Below, one piece after another: positions 34,803-45,882 of a DNA stretch of 53,654 nucleotides. The first letter of the stretch is position 1. Each line of letters opens with the position of its first letter. Below the pieces are notes generated by a model. The model saw only the letters and a program-made list of their open reading frames with translations, was not told the DNA's origin and did no database searches. This DNA is from Candidatus Omnitrophota bacterium (GTDB lineage: Bacteria > Omnitrophota > Gorgyraeia > JAFGHF01): positions 1 to 53,654 of the forward strand of contig JAFGHF010000025.1 of assembly GCA_016939375.1 (NCBI GenBank). Direction: 5' to 3'. The position numbers were made by a program, and so were the translations under genes.

Positions 34803-35759
34803 TTAATAGTGGTGGCAAGCGACAAGGTGCCCGGGAGAAATCTCTTTTAACTGGGGTTCGCGAAGGGAGCAGATATTGATCGCTAAAGGACAGCGATTTC
34901 TAAAACGGCACCCCGTAGGCAGATTAAAGGCTGAGCCTACCTCCCCTTTTACATCGGGCCTTTCTTTTCTTTTAGCGGGGTCGGATATCGGCATGGCCTC
35001 AAGCAACAACCTGGTATAGGGATGGGCCGGTTTATTAAAAAGCTCCTCTGTCTGCGAGACCTCAACCACCTTTCCCATATACATCACCGCTACATCATTG
35101 GCCACTTGCCTGGTTACATTCAAATCGTGGGTGATAAAAAGATAAGAAAGGCAGATCTTCTCTTGCAATTCGTATAATAAATTGATGATTTGAGCCTGTA
35201 CCGAAACATCCAAGGAGGAGACGGGCTCATCTAATACGATGAAAGAGGGCTTCATGCTCAATGCCCTGGCTATGCCGATCCTCTGTCTTTGCCCGCCACT
35301 GAATTGATGCGGATAACGATTAAGAGAATCGAGCGGTAGTCCCACCATATCTATAAGTTCTTTTACGCGTTGTTTGATCTCGTCTTTGGGGGCCAGCTTA
35401 AATATATGCATGCCTTCGCCTACTATCCGGCTTACTGTGAAACGCGGATTGAGCGAGCTATCCGGATCCTGGAACACTATCTGCATATTTTGCCTCAACC
35501 TGCGTATTGCCTGTCCTTTTAGACGAGTGACGTTTTCCTGCTCATAATAGATCTCTCCGCTATCCGGCTCGATAAGCCGCAAGATCGCACGACCCAAGGT
35601 AGTTTTACCGCAGCCGGATTCTCCCACAAGTCCCAGTGTAGAGCCCTTTTTAATCTCAAGGCTCACTCCATCGACAGCTTGTATCCAGCCTACGGTCCGG
35701 TGTAAAAACCCCCTTCTAACGGGGAAATATTTCTTTAAATTCTCTATTTTAACTATCAT
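34803..35759 (-). CDS. oppF: Oligopeptide ABC transporter ATP-binding protein (OppF-type)
   Basis: The 318-residue protein has Walker [15 protein letters not shown], the signature [17 protein letters not shown], Walker [15 protein letters not shown] and the switch histidine FITHDL. The oligopeptide-specific C-terminal extension contains [19 protein letters not shown], with the cysteine spacing of Opp/Dpp ATPases that may bind an iron-sulfur cluster. It is the last gene of the five-gene operon and overlaps the OppD-type gene by 11 nt. Substrate could be peptides or another solute of this family. Confidence 0.93.
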   Translation of the reverse strand: MIVKIENLKKYFPVRRGFLHRTVGWIQAVDGVSLEIKKGSTLGLVGESGCGKTTLGRAILRLIEPDSGEIYYEQENVTRLKGQAIRRLRQNMQIVFQDPDSSLNPRFTVSRIVGEGMHIFKLAPKDEIKQRVKELIDMVGLPLDSLNRYPHQFSGGQRQRIGIARALSMKPSFIVLDEPVSSLDVSVQAQIINLLYELQEKICLSYLFITHDLNVTRQVANDVAVMYMGKVVEVSQTEELFNKPAHPYTRLLLEAMPISDPAKRKERPDVKGEVGSAFNLPTGCRFRNRCPLAINICSLREPQLKEISPGHLVACHHY

Positions 35760-36738
35760 TTGTATCTGCCAATTTTTTGTGCTTGAAACAGCGCACTTTG
35801 TGCCCCTCTTCTACTTCTATCAAAGCTGGTACTCCGATCTGACACCCGGAATCAGCCATATTACAACGGGGATGAAAGGCGCATCCGCTGGGTTTATTCT
35901 TGGGATCAGGGACCACTCCCGGTATGGCGGCAAATTTTTGCCTGGGTTGACGTCGCGCCGGTATTGAATTTAAAAGTCCCAGGGTATAAGGATGGCGCGG
36001 CCGGCTGAATAAAGTAAACACGTCCGCTTCCTCTACGATCCTGCCGGCATACATCACACACACCCTGTCGGCGACTTCCGCTACCACCCCTAGATCATGG
36101 GTGATTAGCAAAAATGATGTCTCGGTAGTCTTTTTGAGATGAAAAAACAGTTCTAAGATCTCGGCTTGGATGGTGACATCTAACGCGGTTGTCGGCTCAT
36201 CAGCGATGACCAGTTCCGGGTTACAGGCAATGGCCTGGGCTATCATCGCTCTCTGACGCAAGCCACCGCTTAAACTATGCGGATAATCCTTAAATCTTTG
36301 TTTTGGATCGGGCATTTCCACTCTGCTTAAAAGCTGAATGGCTCTTTCCCTGGCCTGGCGTCCCTTGGCCCTTTTATGAGCAAGCAGGGCCTCTTTGATC
36401 TGGTATCCTATGGTGTAGAGCGGATTAAGCGAGCTCATTGGTTCCTGAAAGATCATCCCTATATGGCGCCCCCTTATTGTGCGCATTTTTGACGCGGGTA
36501 AACCAAGCAGGTCTTCTCCCTTAAAGAATATCTCTCCGGCCACGATTTTGCCCGGTGGCGATGGGACTAAGCGCATGATCGATAAAGCAGTGACGGTTTT
36601 TCCACATCCCGATTCGCCCACTAAGGCTAAAGTCTCCCCTTTGGTGACATTAAAGGAGACGCCTTCTACAGCGCGAGCCACCCCGACTTCTGTAAAAAAT
36701 TCTGTCTTTAAATTCTTGACCTCTAATATAGGCTGCAT
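35749..36738 (-). CDS. oppD: Oligopeptide ABC transporter ATP-binding protein (OppD-type)
   Basis: The 329-residue ATPase has Walker [16 protein letters not shown], signature [16 protein letters not shown], Walker [16 protein letters not shown] and [16 protein letters not shown]. Its C-terminus carries [15 protein letters not shown]. The signature reads SLSGGLRQR instead of FSGGMRQR, which is normal variation. It forms a heterodimer with the OppF-type protein. It overlaps the upstream permease by one base. Confidence 0.94.
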   Translation of the reverse strand: MQPILEVKNLKTEFFTEVGVARAVEGVSFNVTKGETLALVGESGCGKTVTALSIMRLVPSPPGKIVAGEIFFKGEDLLGLPASKMRTIRGRHIGMIFQEPMSSLNPLYTIGYQIKEALLAHKRAKGRQARERAIQLLSRVEMPDPKQRFKDYPHSLSGGLRQRAMIAQAIACNPELVIADEPTTALDVTIQAEILELFFHLKKTTETSFLLITHDLGVVAEVADRVCVMYAGRIVEEADVFTLFSRPRHPYTLGLLNSIPARRQPRQKFAAIPGVVPDPKNKPSGCAFHPRCNMADSGCQIGVPALIEVEEGHKVRCFKHKKLADTNDS

Positions 36739-37850
36739 CAGAGTTTTCTGCCTACCTCCATTGTGGGGTCAAATGCATCTCTTAGGCCGTCTCCCAAGAA
36801 ATTAAACGCCATTACGGTTATGAAGATAAAAAACCCTGGAATAAGGATCCAGGGATGAAATTGTATTTGGGCTATGCCCATTGCCTCAGATAATAAATTG
36901 CCCCAACTGGCATGGGGGTCCTGTATACCCAGGCCCAATAGACTTAGTGCCGATTCGCCTAAAATATAGCCAGGGACCGAGAGGCTTAACGCTACTATGG
37001 TATAAGAGAGCGTATTTGGCAGCACGTGTTTGGAAACGATATATAGTGGGTTTGCCCCCAATCCTTTAGCGGCAAGCACAAACTCCTTCTCTCTGATAGA
37101 CATAGACATTCCCCTTACCACTCTGGCCAATCCCGCCCAGCCTATAAAGCTCATGATCACTACTATTAGAAGATATACCTGCGCAGAGGAAAGTTTTGGC
37201 GGAAAAGCGGCCCGTAGCGCCAACATCAGGTAAAATCCTGGTATCATCATTACCATTTCGCAAAGACGCATAATGATATTATCTACTTTTCCGCCAAAAT
37301 AGCCGGATATCCCACCTAACATAGTGCCTATCACAAAAGAGATCGCCACTCCCACCAGACCTATTGAAAGAGAAATGCGCGAGCCATAAAGGATACGTGA
37401 AAATAGATCCCTTCCTCTGGAATCAGCTCCTAGAAGATACAATCGGGCAGGCCCATCCACTCCAAAAAGGTGCAGATCGCTGGGGATCAACCACAACAGC
37501 TTGTAATGGTCCCCATGTCTCAAAAGCTTTATCGGATATCTCTTGGCCTTATTTTCTATATAAATACGCCTATAGAACTCATTAAATTCAAAGCCATAGT
37601 CGTAGACAAAAGGCCTTAGGTGAAACTTGCCTTTTTCATCAAAAAAATGTATCCTGGTGGGCGGATTGTATGACCGCAGGCGATCTTCGTTGTCATAATT
37701 GTAGGGGGCGATAAAATCGGCAAAGATGGCAGTCAGATAAAGTGCGACCAATATAAAAAAGGCCGTTACGGCAATCGGGTTTCTTTTTAACCTTTTAAGT
37801 GCCATCTGCAATGGACTTAACGGTTTTAACAATGAGAGATTCTCGTTCAT
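36738..37850 (-). CDS. oppC: Oligopeptide ABC transporter permease (OppC-type)
   Basis: The 370-residue permease begins with LKRNPIAVTAFFILVALYLTA, a membrane segment typical of OppC, followed by a long soluble stretch (about 60-150) that mentions no known domain. It then has five membrane segments with the coupling-helix EAA motif FVLAAKGLGANPLYIVSKHVLPN. It is about 70 residues longer than E. coli OppC because of that periplasmic insert. It overlaps the OppB-type gene by 4 nt. Confidence 0.92.
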   Translation of the reverse strand: MNENLSLLKPLSPLQMALKRLKRNPIAVTAFFILVALYLTAIFADFIAPYNYDNEDRLRSYNPPTRIHFFDEKGKFHLRPFVYDYGFEFNEFYRRIYIENKAKRYPIKLLRHGDHYKLLWLIPSDLHLFGVDGPARLYLLGADSRGRDLFSRILYGSRISLSIGLVGVAISFVIGTMLGGISGYFGGKVDNIIMRLCEMVMMIPGFYLMLALRAAFPPKLSSAQVYLLIVVIMSFIGWAGLARVVRGMSMSIREKEFVLAAKGLGANPLYIVSKHVLPNTLSYTIVALSLSVPGYILGESALSLLGLGIQDPHASWGNLLSEAMGIAQIQFHPWILIPGFFIFITVMAFNFLGDGLRDAFDPTMEVGRKL

Positions 37851-38812
37851 TTATATTGTATCCTCGGATCGGACCAGGCTAAAAGAATATCGGCAACAAG
37901 GTTGCCTCCTAAAAGCATTACCCCGCCCATAAGCATACTGCCCATCACCAAAAATATGTCCTGGCTCCTGACTGCCTGAAGCATGACTGAGCCTAATCCC
38001 GGCCAGCCGGTTATGATCTCTGTCAAAGCCGCTCCGCTTAAAAGCCCCGACAAAGAATAGCCAAAGATTGTTATCATCGGATTGATTGCATTGCGTAGGG
38101 CATGCTTGTAGATCACCCTGTGTTCGGAAAGCCCTTTGGCCCTGGCCGTGGTGATATACTGGGCCCTTAAGACCTCTAACATATTCCCGCGCATAATGCG
38201 TTGCAAACCGGCCAGGGCGCTTGTGCCTATGACTAGAGTGGGTATAGCAAGATGAGTCAAGACATCCCATATTTTAAGAAACAGGGGCAGCTCTTCGTGA
38301 TTGGCCAAGCGCATTCCTCCTAAGGGCAATAGTCCTGTAATGGAAGCGGCGTAAAGAAGCAACATAGCAAAGAAAAAGTTGGGTATGGAAAGGCCAATAA
38401 AAGAGAGCCCTGAGAAAAACCTGTCCGAAAACCTGTTTTGGTTGACTGCGCAATATATGCCCAGAGGGATAGCTATTAACCAGGTGAAAAGCATCGCTGA
38501 GAGAGAAAGTATAAAGGTATTAAAAAGGCGTGTCTTGATTACATCCGCAACCGGGCTCATCATCGAAAATGAATAGCCAAAATCAAGCCGAATAAGGCTT
38601 TTAAGCCAGTAGTAATATTGTATCAAGGCAGGTTTATCGAAGTGATATTTGCTTTCATACTGTTTGATAGTTTCTTCTGATATCTGAGGGTTCATGCGCA
38701 TCTGGTCGAAATAGTTGCCCGGGGCCATCTGGATGAACATGAACGTTATGAAGCTTATCGCCAATAACAGCGGTATAGATATCAATATTCTGCGTATAAT
38801 GTATGTCGTCAT
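37847..38812 (-). CDS. oppB: Oligopeptide ABC transporter permease (OppB-type)
   Basis: The 321-residue protein starts TTYIIRRILISIPLLLAISFITF, the usual OppB first membrane segment, and has six segments in all. The EAA loop is YITTARAKGLSEHRVIYKHALRN. It overlaps the substrate-binding gene by 4 nt, so the operon is oppA-B-C-D-F. Confidence 0.94.
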   Translation of the reverse strand: MTTYIIRRILISIPLLLAISFITFMFIQMAPGNYFDQMRMNPQISEETIKQYESKYHFDKPALIQYYYWLKSLIRLDFGYSFSMMSPVADVIKTRLFNTFILSLSAMLFTWLIAIPLGIYCAVNQNRFSDRFFSGLSFIGLSIPNFFFAMLLLYAASITGLLPLGGMRLANHEELPLFLKIWDVLTHLAIPTLVIGTSALAGLQRIMRGNMLEVLRAQYITTARAKGLSEHRVIYKHALRNAINPMITIFGYSLSGLLSGAALTEIITGWPGLGSVMLQAVRSQDIFLVMGSMLMGGVMLLGGNLVADILLAWSDPRIQYK

Positions 38813-40647
38813 TTGGAAGGCTTTTTATTCATCTTTTCGAAAAACGAGAATAGGCGGTTGCCCGTGCCAGCGGCAAGTCCCGCCTCTTTTGTTTTTTCTT
38901 GCACAAAGATATACTCCAAGTTATGGAACGCTCCTCCGTATGCCGTAGGGAAAAGGTTGCCGAACTTGTTACGTACGGCGAAAAGGCTGGTGGGTAAGAC
39001 AGTATAGATAAAAGGTACCTCATCGGCAACGATCTCCTGCCAGCGGTCATAAAGCCTCTTTCGTTTGGCTTTATCGAGTTCCTGGACTCCTTGGTTAAAT
39101 ATTTCGTCGATTTCTTTCTCCCAGGAAGTGGCCGGTTTTTCCTGCTTGGGGTACCACATATGCAATTGCCCGGAAGACTGCCAGACATTATTACCGAAAT
39201 GTGGTTCGATGCCGCCAGTCAGACCTAAGATTATGGCATCCCAGTCATAGGAAGAGTTTAGCTTCACCACCAGATTGTTGAACTCCAGTTGCATAAAATG
39301 GACCCTAAAACCCACCTTTTCAAGGTCTTTTCTGACAATGTTGGCAATCTGCACCCTTTCTGTGTTTCCGGAGTTAGTATTTAGGCTGAATTCAACATCA
39401 TTACCCTCTTTGTCTTCAATAATCCCGTCCTCATCGCTGTCCGAAAAACCTGCTTGAGCAAGCAGCTCTTGAGCCTTTTTCAGATCATATTTATATTTTT
39501 TTACATTTGGATTATAAAAATACCCGGCGCTGGGGCTTAATGCGGCGTCTTGAGCAGAGCCCAAGCCGTTCAACACTATGTTAATAATTGAATCTCTGTC
39601 TATACAATAAGCCATGGCCTGGCGAAACTTTTTATTTGTAAACCAGCTCAACTTTTCATCTGAAACATATTGTTTTCCTGTTTTGGGGTCTTGCCCGCGG
39701 TTTTGATTAAATACAAGGAAGTTAGTGCCAAAAGCAGGGCCCGTCTCATAGACTGTAAAATTGCCCTTTTTTTCTTCCGGTTTTAATATCGGATAGTCCG
39801 TACCACGCAGGCCGTAATAATCGAGCTCACCTTCCTTAAACTTCAATAATGCGGTGTCTTGGTTCTGGACGACCAGAAAGATTATCTTCTCGATGTAGGG
39901 CAACCTATTGTTCTCTTGGTCCGTTTTCCAATAGTCTGGATTTCGGCGCAGGATTATTCTCTGGCCTGCCTCGTATTTTTCCAACTTAAAGGGGCCTGTC
40001 CCTATTATTTCCTGCGGTTTTGTATTGAGAGTCCACTTTGAGTTAAAACGGCCCTTTTTTACGCAATCCTCTAAAATATGTTTGGGCAATATTTCCTGCC
40101 CCATTCCCCGTAAAAAAGGCGCAAATTTTACCGGTAGCGTAAAGCTCACCCTAAAGTCATCGACCTTTTCCACTTTGAAGGTTTTTCCCTCCACCGTAAA
40201 GATATCTCTGGCTGAATTGGGGATATCGGGACTATAGATAAGCTGATTAAAGGTAAAGACCACGTCATCGGCCGTAAAGCGTTGTCCATCAAACCAGAGC
40301 ACGTCTTCCCTTAATTTAAAGGTCCATTTTAGACCGCTTTCATCCACTTTCCAGGAGAGGGCAAGATTGGGTTCCACCTCGGTCGTAATCCCGTTTGTGC
40401 GTGTAAGTCCCTCAAAAATAAGCCCGGTTACCGCGGTAGTGGATGTCTCCTTAGCCAGTATAGGGTTGAATGATTTTGGGTCGGATGTCGTAGAGAAAAC
40501 CAATTCCCCGCCATATGTACCGATCTGCGGCCGATACTCTTCAGCCCGAGCTTCTAAATTCAGGCAGCTCAAGAATCCGGCGAGTAAAAATAAAAAGCCC
40601 CAATGCCTTTTAAGGGCGCTTGGGGCTACGCTGATTTTTGCCGCCAA
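38809..40647 (-). CDS. oppA: Oligopeptide ABC transporter substrate-binding protein (OppA-type)
   Basis: This family-5 periplasmic binding protein delivers peptides or related solutes to OppBC. I place the start at a TTG (40645-40647), giving about 613 residues; the frame extends upstream to 40731 but that part lies inside secG. The signal peptide (KRHWGFLFLLAGFL ... EARA) is encoded over the secG terminator hairpin. The mature part has GGELVFSTTSDPKSFNPIL, GLTRTNG and the family stretch GTGPFKLEKYEAGQRIILRRNPDYW. It is not a lipoprotein by lipobox, though a cysteine lies in the h-region. Confidence 0.85.
   Translation of the reverse strand: MAAKISVAPSALKRHWGFLFLLAGFLSCLNLEARAEEYRPQIGTYGGELVFSTTSDPKSFNPILAKETSTTAVTGLIFEGLTRTNGITTEVEPNLALSWKVDESGLKWTFKLREDVLWFDGQRFTADDVVFTFNQLIYSPDIPNSARDIFTVEGKTFKVEKVDDFRVSFTLPVKFAPFLRGMGQEILPKHILEDCVKKGRFNSKWTLNTKPQEIIGTGPFKLEKYEAGQRIILRRNPDYWKTDQENNRLPYIEKIIFLVVQNQDTALLKFKEGELDYYGLRGTDYPILKPEEKKGNFTVYETGPAFGTNFLVFNQNRGQDPKTGKQYVSDEKLSWFTNKKFRQAMAYCIDRDSIINIVLNGLGSAQDAALSPSAGYFYNPNVKKYKYDLKKAQELLAQAGFSDSDEDGIIEDKEGNDVEFSLNTNSGNTERVQIANIVRKDLEKVGFRVHFMQLEFNNLVVKLNSSYDWDAIILGLTGGIEPHFGNNVWQSSGQLHMWYPKQEKPATSWEKEIDEIFNQGVQELDKAKRKRLYDRWQEIVADEVPFIYTVLPTSLFAVRNKFGNLFPTAYGGAFHNLEYIFVQEKTKEAGLAAGTGNRLFSFFEKMNKKPSK
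40585..40626 (-). terminator. Terminator hairpin after secG, inside oppA
   Basis: On the minus strand GCCCCAA (40620-40626) and TTGGGGC (40597-40603) form the stem, with CGCC and AGGC inside. TTTTTATTTTT follows directly. It has all features of a rho-independent terminator, yet it lies within the first codons of oppA, encoding part of its signal peptide. Confidence 0.8.
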
Positions 40648-40654
40648 AGTTATT

Positions 40655-41080
40655 TTATTCCTGATTGGATTCAGGTAGGGGTTCACTTTCCCGTATTTCT
40701 TCTCCTGGTTCGATCTCAATTTTTGTGCCATCCTGTGTCTCTAATATTGCCGGCTCGCTTACTGCGGCTTCTTCTTCGACAACCGGCTCATCCACGAAAT
40801 CCAGGAGTATATCGGACTCCTCTACTCCACTCATGACCGATGAACCGAATCTCTTTGAAGAAAAAACCGTCAAAGTGATGCAAGTAAGCAAAAATACAAT
40901 TGCCGCTGTCGTGGTTGCGCGCACTAGAAAAGTAGAGGCACGAGTACCAAAAAGCGTCTGGGAGGTACCTCCCCCGCCGAATAAATCGGAAATGCCCCCG
41001 CCTCTTCCGGTTTGCAACAGGATCGAAGCTATTAAAATCAAACAGGCAATTGTGTGAATTACTATAACAAAAAGATACAT
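40655..41080 (-). CDS. secG: Protein translocase subunit SecG
   Basis: SecG is the small third subunit of the SecYEG channel. The 141-residue protein has two membrane segments (about 1-22 and 53-71) with the conserved GGGISDLFGGGGTSQTLFG between them. An acidic tail of about 60 residues follows, longer than in E. coli. I choose the ATG at 41078-41080 (MYLFVIV) because the GAGG ribosome site covers the earlier GTG. The gene follows tpiA and a barrel protein; a gap-pgk-tpiA-secG order is common in bacteria. Confidence 0.93.
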   Translation of the reverse strand: MYLFVIVIHTIACLILIASILLQTGRGGGISDLFGGGGTSQTLFGTRASTFLVRATTTAAIVFLLTCITLTVFSSKRFGSSVMSGVEESDILLDFVDEPVVEEEAAVSEPAILETQDGTKIEIEPGEEIRESEPLPESNQE

Positions 41081-41098
41081 GATCACCTCGAGTCTAGT

Positions 41099-41827
41099 TT
41101 AAAAGCGATATTTTATGCCGCCGTAAAATTCAGTCCCCGTCAGAAAACCTACCTCTATGTTGATTACAAAAGACTCATCTTTGCCTAAATAGATATCGCT
41201 ACCCACAAAGGGACCGACGTTGCCGTCCTCATCATAGGAGACAGTATTGCCCTCTCCATCGTCATAATTTAAATCGACGGTGGAAAACTTTATTCCCGCG
41301 TAAGGTTTAAACATCCCGAATTTCTTGGCCAAACAGGAAGCAATCTGCCATTCATACCAGTCGGCGTTGCCCTTACCACTGCTTTTATGATGTGACCTGA
41401 AATATAAAAACTGGGCCGAGCCATCCCATTCAAAATCATAATCCTCGCTTTCAAAGATTATTCCTTTGACCTGGCCGCCTAATGCCAACCCTCCGCCTAA
41501 GCTGGTCTTGGTAGCTGCCCCAGCTACGCTTTCATCATAGATATAGCCATACATCCCGCCGACTTTAGCGGTAAAAGTAATGCGGTCGGTAAAGGCATAG
41601 CTGCGGGAATGGTAGCCATAAAGGATATCTGTATGGTAGTCGCCAGTATCATCAGTCTCCATCGGCCTCTCGAGAATATAGCCACCCTCCAGGGCCATAT
41701 CCCACATCCCTTTTGCCAATAGACTGGCCGGGCTTCCGACCTGCGCCGCCTGTGCACACCCCACAAGAAGGAAATATATAGCAACTATAGCTGAAAGCTG
41801 ATAGCTGAAAGCTGATAGCTTCTTCAT
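41099..41827 (-). CDS. Outer-membrane beta-barrel protein of unknown function
   Basis: The 242-residue protein has a signal peptide, then alternating hydrophobic strands with many glycine, tyrosine and phenylalanine residues and a terminal phenylalanine (GTEFYGGIKYRF), as in outer-membrane barrels. Its N-terminus, KLSAFSYQLSAIVAI, is encoded by the CTGATAGCTGAA-type repeat at 41789-41816. The repeat therefore supplies part of the signal peptide. It starts with an ATGA overlap on tpiA. It may be a lineage-specific porin-like or stress protein. Confidence 0.75.
   Translation of the reverse strand: MKKLSAFSYQLSAIVAIYFLLVGCAQAAQVGSPASLLAKGMWDMALEGGYILERPMETDDTGDYHTDILYGYHSRSYAFTDRITFTAKVGGMYGYIYDESVAGAATKTSLGGGLALGGQVKGIIFESEDYDFEWDGSAQFLYFRSHHKSSGKGNADWYEWQIASCLAKKFGMFKPYAGIKFSTVDLNYDDGEGNTVSYDEDGNVGPFVGSDIYLGKDESFVINIEVGFLTGTEFYGGIKYRF
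41789..41816. repeat. AGCTGATAGCTGAA-type repeat inside a signal-peptide coding region
   Basis: Nearly three tandem copies of AGCTGAAAGCTGAT are read as codons for SAFSYQLSA in the barrel protein. The same microrepeat is intergenic at 4221-4255 and in the promoter cassettes. Confidence 0.8.
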
Positions 41828-42582
41828 TTTCTGGCCCCCTTTACGATCTGGGAAAAGGAATCGACTTTTAAGCTGGCTCCTCCCACAAGCGCTCCGTCTA
41901 AGTCTTCCTGGGCCATCAGCTCAGATATATTTGCCGGTTTCACGCTTCCACCGTATTGTATACGCACGGCTGCCGCGATATCTTCATTATACTTCTTTTT
42001 TAAGAAATCTCTTATGTATTTATGTGCTTCTTGCGCCTGTTGGGGAGTGGCGGTTTTGCCTGTGCCAATGGCCCATACGGGCTCATAGGCGATAATGATC
42101 TTTAACATATCATCGGCACTGATACCCTCAAGCCCCCCTTGCAAATGGTCCTCGAGCACCGCAAATGTCTTTCCCTGCTCACGCTCTTCTAACCTCTCGC
42201 CTATGCACATGATCGGCAAAAGCCCATGCACCAAAGCCGCCTTTATTTTTTTATTCACTGTTTCGTTGCTCTCGCCAAAGTAGGTCCTTCTTTCGGAATG
42301 GCCTATGATTACATAAGTACAGCCTATTTCCTTAAGCATAGCCGGGGCGATCTCCCCTGTATAAGCCCCGGAATCTTCCCAGTAGACGTTTTGCGCGCCC
42401 AGCTTTATATTTGAGCCCTCAATCGCCTTGGCGGCGTCTACTAGACTTGTAAATACAGGGCAAACAGCGATATCAACGTCTTTTATGTCGGCAAGCTCTT
42501 TTTTAAGGGCCTCTAATAACTCGACAGTTTCTTTAATATTTTTATTCAGCTTCCAGTTTCCCGCGATTATGGGCTTGCGCAT
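41824..42582 (-). CDS. tpiA: Triosephosphate isomerase
   Basis: The enzyme interconverts dihydroxyacetone phosphate and glyceraldehyde-3-phosphate. The 252-residue protein has the N-terminal AGNWKLNK, the catalytic histidine in IIGHSERR, and the catalytic glutamate in IIAYEPVWAIGTG. The phosphate loop YGGSVKPANI is also present. It lies 2 nt after pgk, with gap upstream. Confidence 0.98.
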   Translation of the reverse strand: MRKPIIAGNWKLNKNIKETVELLEALKKELADIKDVDIAVCPVFTSLVDAAKAIEGSNIKLGAQNVYWEDSGAYTGEIAPAMLKEIGCTYVIIGHSERRTYFGESNETVNKKIKAALVHGLLPIMCIGERLEEREQGKTFAVLEDHLQGGLEGISADDMLKIIIAYEPVWAIGTGKTATPQQAQEAHKYIRDFLKKKYNEDIAAAVRIQYGGSVKPANISELMAQEDLDGALVGGASLKVDSFSQIVKGARK

Positions 42583-42584
42583 GA

Positions 42585-43768
42585 TTACCCCTTATCCTCT
42601 AAAGCAGCTACCCCGGGAAGCGTTTTTCCCTCTAGAAATTCGAGAGAAGCCCCTCCGCCGGTAGATATATGGCTCATCCTATTGCTCAAATTGAACTTTG
42701 CTACGGCAGCAGCTGTGTCGCCTCCGCCGATAACCGTTGTCGCCCCGCTTGTGCTTAAAAACTGAGCGACCTTTTTGCTGGCCTTGCTAAAGGCATCCCA
42801 TTCACAGACACCTAAGGGACCGTTCCAGACCACAGTCTTGGCACTTTTTAAGGCCTCTATGAATTCATCAGTAGTCTGCGGACCGACGTCTAAGCCCATC
42901 CAACCTTCCGGGACTTCCTCGCCGACCAATTTATTCTGCGCCTGTGCGGAAAATGAATCGGCGATGACATTATCCTTTGGCAGAATTATTTTTACACCGG
43001 CGTCTTTGGCTTTTGACAAGATCTCTTTGGCTAAATCCAGTTTATCCGCCTCCAGCTTTGAGGAGCCGATGCTTTTGCCTTGAGTCTTTAAAAATGTATA
43101 GGCCATGCCTCCGCCTATTATAATCGCGTCGACCTTATCCAGCATATTGGTGATCATCCCGATTTTATCGGATACCTTGGCTCCCCCCAGGATCAAGACA
43201 AACGGCTTTTCCGGACTCTGAGTCACCTTGCCCAAATATTCGATTTCTTTCTCAAGTAAAAATCCTGCAGCCGAGGGCAGATAATGTGTCACGCCTTCTG
43301 TGGAGGCATGGGCCCGGTGGACACTGCCGAACGCGTCACTGACATAGAGGTCGGCCAAAGAAGCAAGCTGTTTGGCAAATTCAGGGTCATTGTCGGTTTC
43401 TTGCTTATGAAAACGGGTGTTCTCTAAAAGCAAGATTTCCCCTTCTTTCAAAGATTCTGCCTGGGCCTTTATTTGCTCTCCGATACAATCGTCGGCCATC
43501 TTTACTTCTCTGCCTAAAAGCTGGCTTAACCTGGTAGCTACCGGCTTTAAGCGCAACGTATCCACTACCTTGCCCTTGGGCCTTCCCAGATGGCTCATTA
43601 AAATGACCTTGGCTCCATTATCAAGCGCATATTGTATCGTGGGCAGGGCCGCTTTGATCCTGGTGTCATCGGTAATATTTTGTTTTTCATCCATAGGGAC
43701 ATTAAAGTCTACGCGTATCAGCACCCTTTTTCCTTTGATGTCTAAGTCTTTAATTGTCTTTTTATTCA

Positions 43769-43769
<1 letters not shown>
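42585..43769 (-). CDS. pgk: Phosphoglycerate kinase
   Basis: It makes ATP from 1,3-bisphosphoglycerate in lower glycolysis. The 394-residue protein shows [33 protein letters not shown], the nucleotide site [11 protein letters not shown], and the C-terminal GGGDTAAAV and [14 protein letters not shown]. Its stop lies 2 nt from tpiA, and it shares a base with gap. Confidence 0.98.
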
Positions 43770-44838
<1,069 letters not shown>

Positions 44839-44881
44839 GCCGAATTAATCCCCGGCCCAAAGGGCGAGGGGTCTCCCATGT

Positions 44882-45880
44882 TTAAATACTCACTTCCTTT
44901 AAATACCTTGTTGCCACTTCCGGCGGGGTAGGATTGATATAGAAACCTGAGCCCCATTCAAAGCCGGCAATCCGCACCAGCTTTGGCATTATCTCGATGT
45001 GCCAGTGATAGTCTTCTCTGTCCCTGTGCTCTATTGCCGATGTATGAATTATGAAATTATAGGGTGGGTCATGAAGCAGCTTTTTCATTCTTAGGAGGAC
45101 CTCTTTTAAGATCCTGGATAGGTCAATTACATCTTCATTTCTGATAAAGCTGAAATCGGAATGATGCTCCTTGGGCAGGATCCAGCTTTCAAAGGGAAAA
45201 CGCGAGGCATAAGGAGCGATACAGAGAAAACGCTCGTTTTCACAGATTATCCGCTCCTGCTCCTGATATTCCTGGGCGATTATATCACAGAAAATACATC
45301 TGTCTTTATAATCGTAATAAGAACCAGCACCCACTAATTCTTCCTTTACGTTTTTAGGCACCATGGGAAGCGCGATCAGCTGCGAATGGCTATGTGGCAG
45401 CGAAGCCCCTGCGCTAAAGCCGTGATTTTTAAATATCAAGATGTATTTGAAACGTTTATCGCCGCGCAGGTCTACACTGCGGTCGCGATAAGCCCAAATC
45501 ACTTTCTCCACCTCATGGTCCATCAAGTCAGCTAGGCTTTTGCTGTGGTCGGGCGTCTCGATTATTACCTCATGGGCGCCTACGCCATTAGACATATCGA
45601 ACATCCCCAGGCCCTGGCGGTCGATATTGCCCTCGATCCTTAATGCCGGGAATTTATTGGGCACCACACGGGTGGACCACCCAGATGAGTCAGGCTGGCC
45701 TCCGCCCTCCCTGTGGGCCTGGATTTCCGGGGGAGTCATCTTCTCGTTGCCGTAGCAGAAAGGGCACGTGCCCTTTCCCTCGGGATTTTTCTCTATCTCG
45801 AACTCCCCTGGGTCACTTGGGTTATCCGTATTTACTATTACCCATCTTCCCGCGATGGGGTCTCTTCTTAACTGGTCCAT
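44882..45880 (-). CDS. galT: Galactose-1-phosphate uridylyltransferase-like protein (active-site intact)
   Basis: GalT exchanges UMP between UDP-glucose and galactose-1-phosphate through a covalent histidine. The 332-residue protein has a zinc CPFC (39-42), WVIVNTDN and RVVPNKFPAL, and the catalytic HSHSQ (163-167), with nucleophile H165. It follows a paralogue by 2 nt. No galE or galK is visible here. The true acceptor sugar is not certain; it could be another hexose-1-phosphate nucleotidyltransferase in this family. Confidence 0.88.
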   Translation of the reverse strand: MDQLRRDPIAGRWVIVNTDNPSDPGEFEIEKNPEGKGTCPFCYGNEKMTPPEIQAHREGGGQPDSSGWSTRVVPNKFPALRIEGNIDRQGLGMFDMSNGVGAHEVIIETPDHSKSLADLMDHEVEKVIWAYRDRSVDLRGDKRFKYILIFKNHGFSAGASLPHSHSQLIALPMVPKNVKEELVGAGSYYDYKDRCIFCDIIAQEYQEQERIICENERFLCIAPYASRFPFESWILPKEHHSDFSFIRNEDVIDLSRILKEVLLRMKKLLHDPPYNFIIHTSAIEHRDREDYHWHIEIMPKLVRIAGFEWGSGFYINPTPPEVATRYLKEVSI

Positions 45881-45882
45881 CT

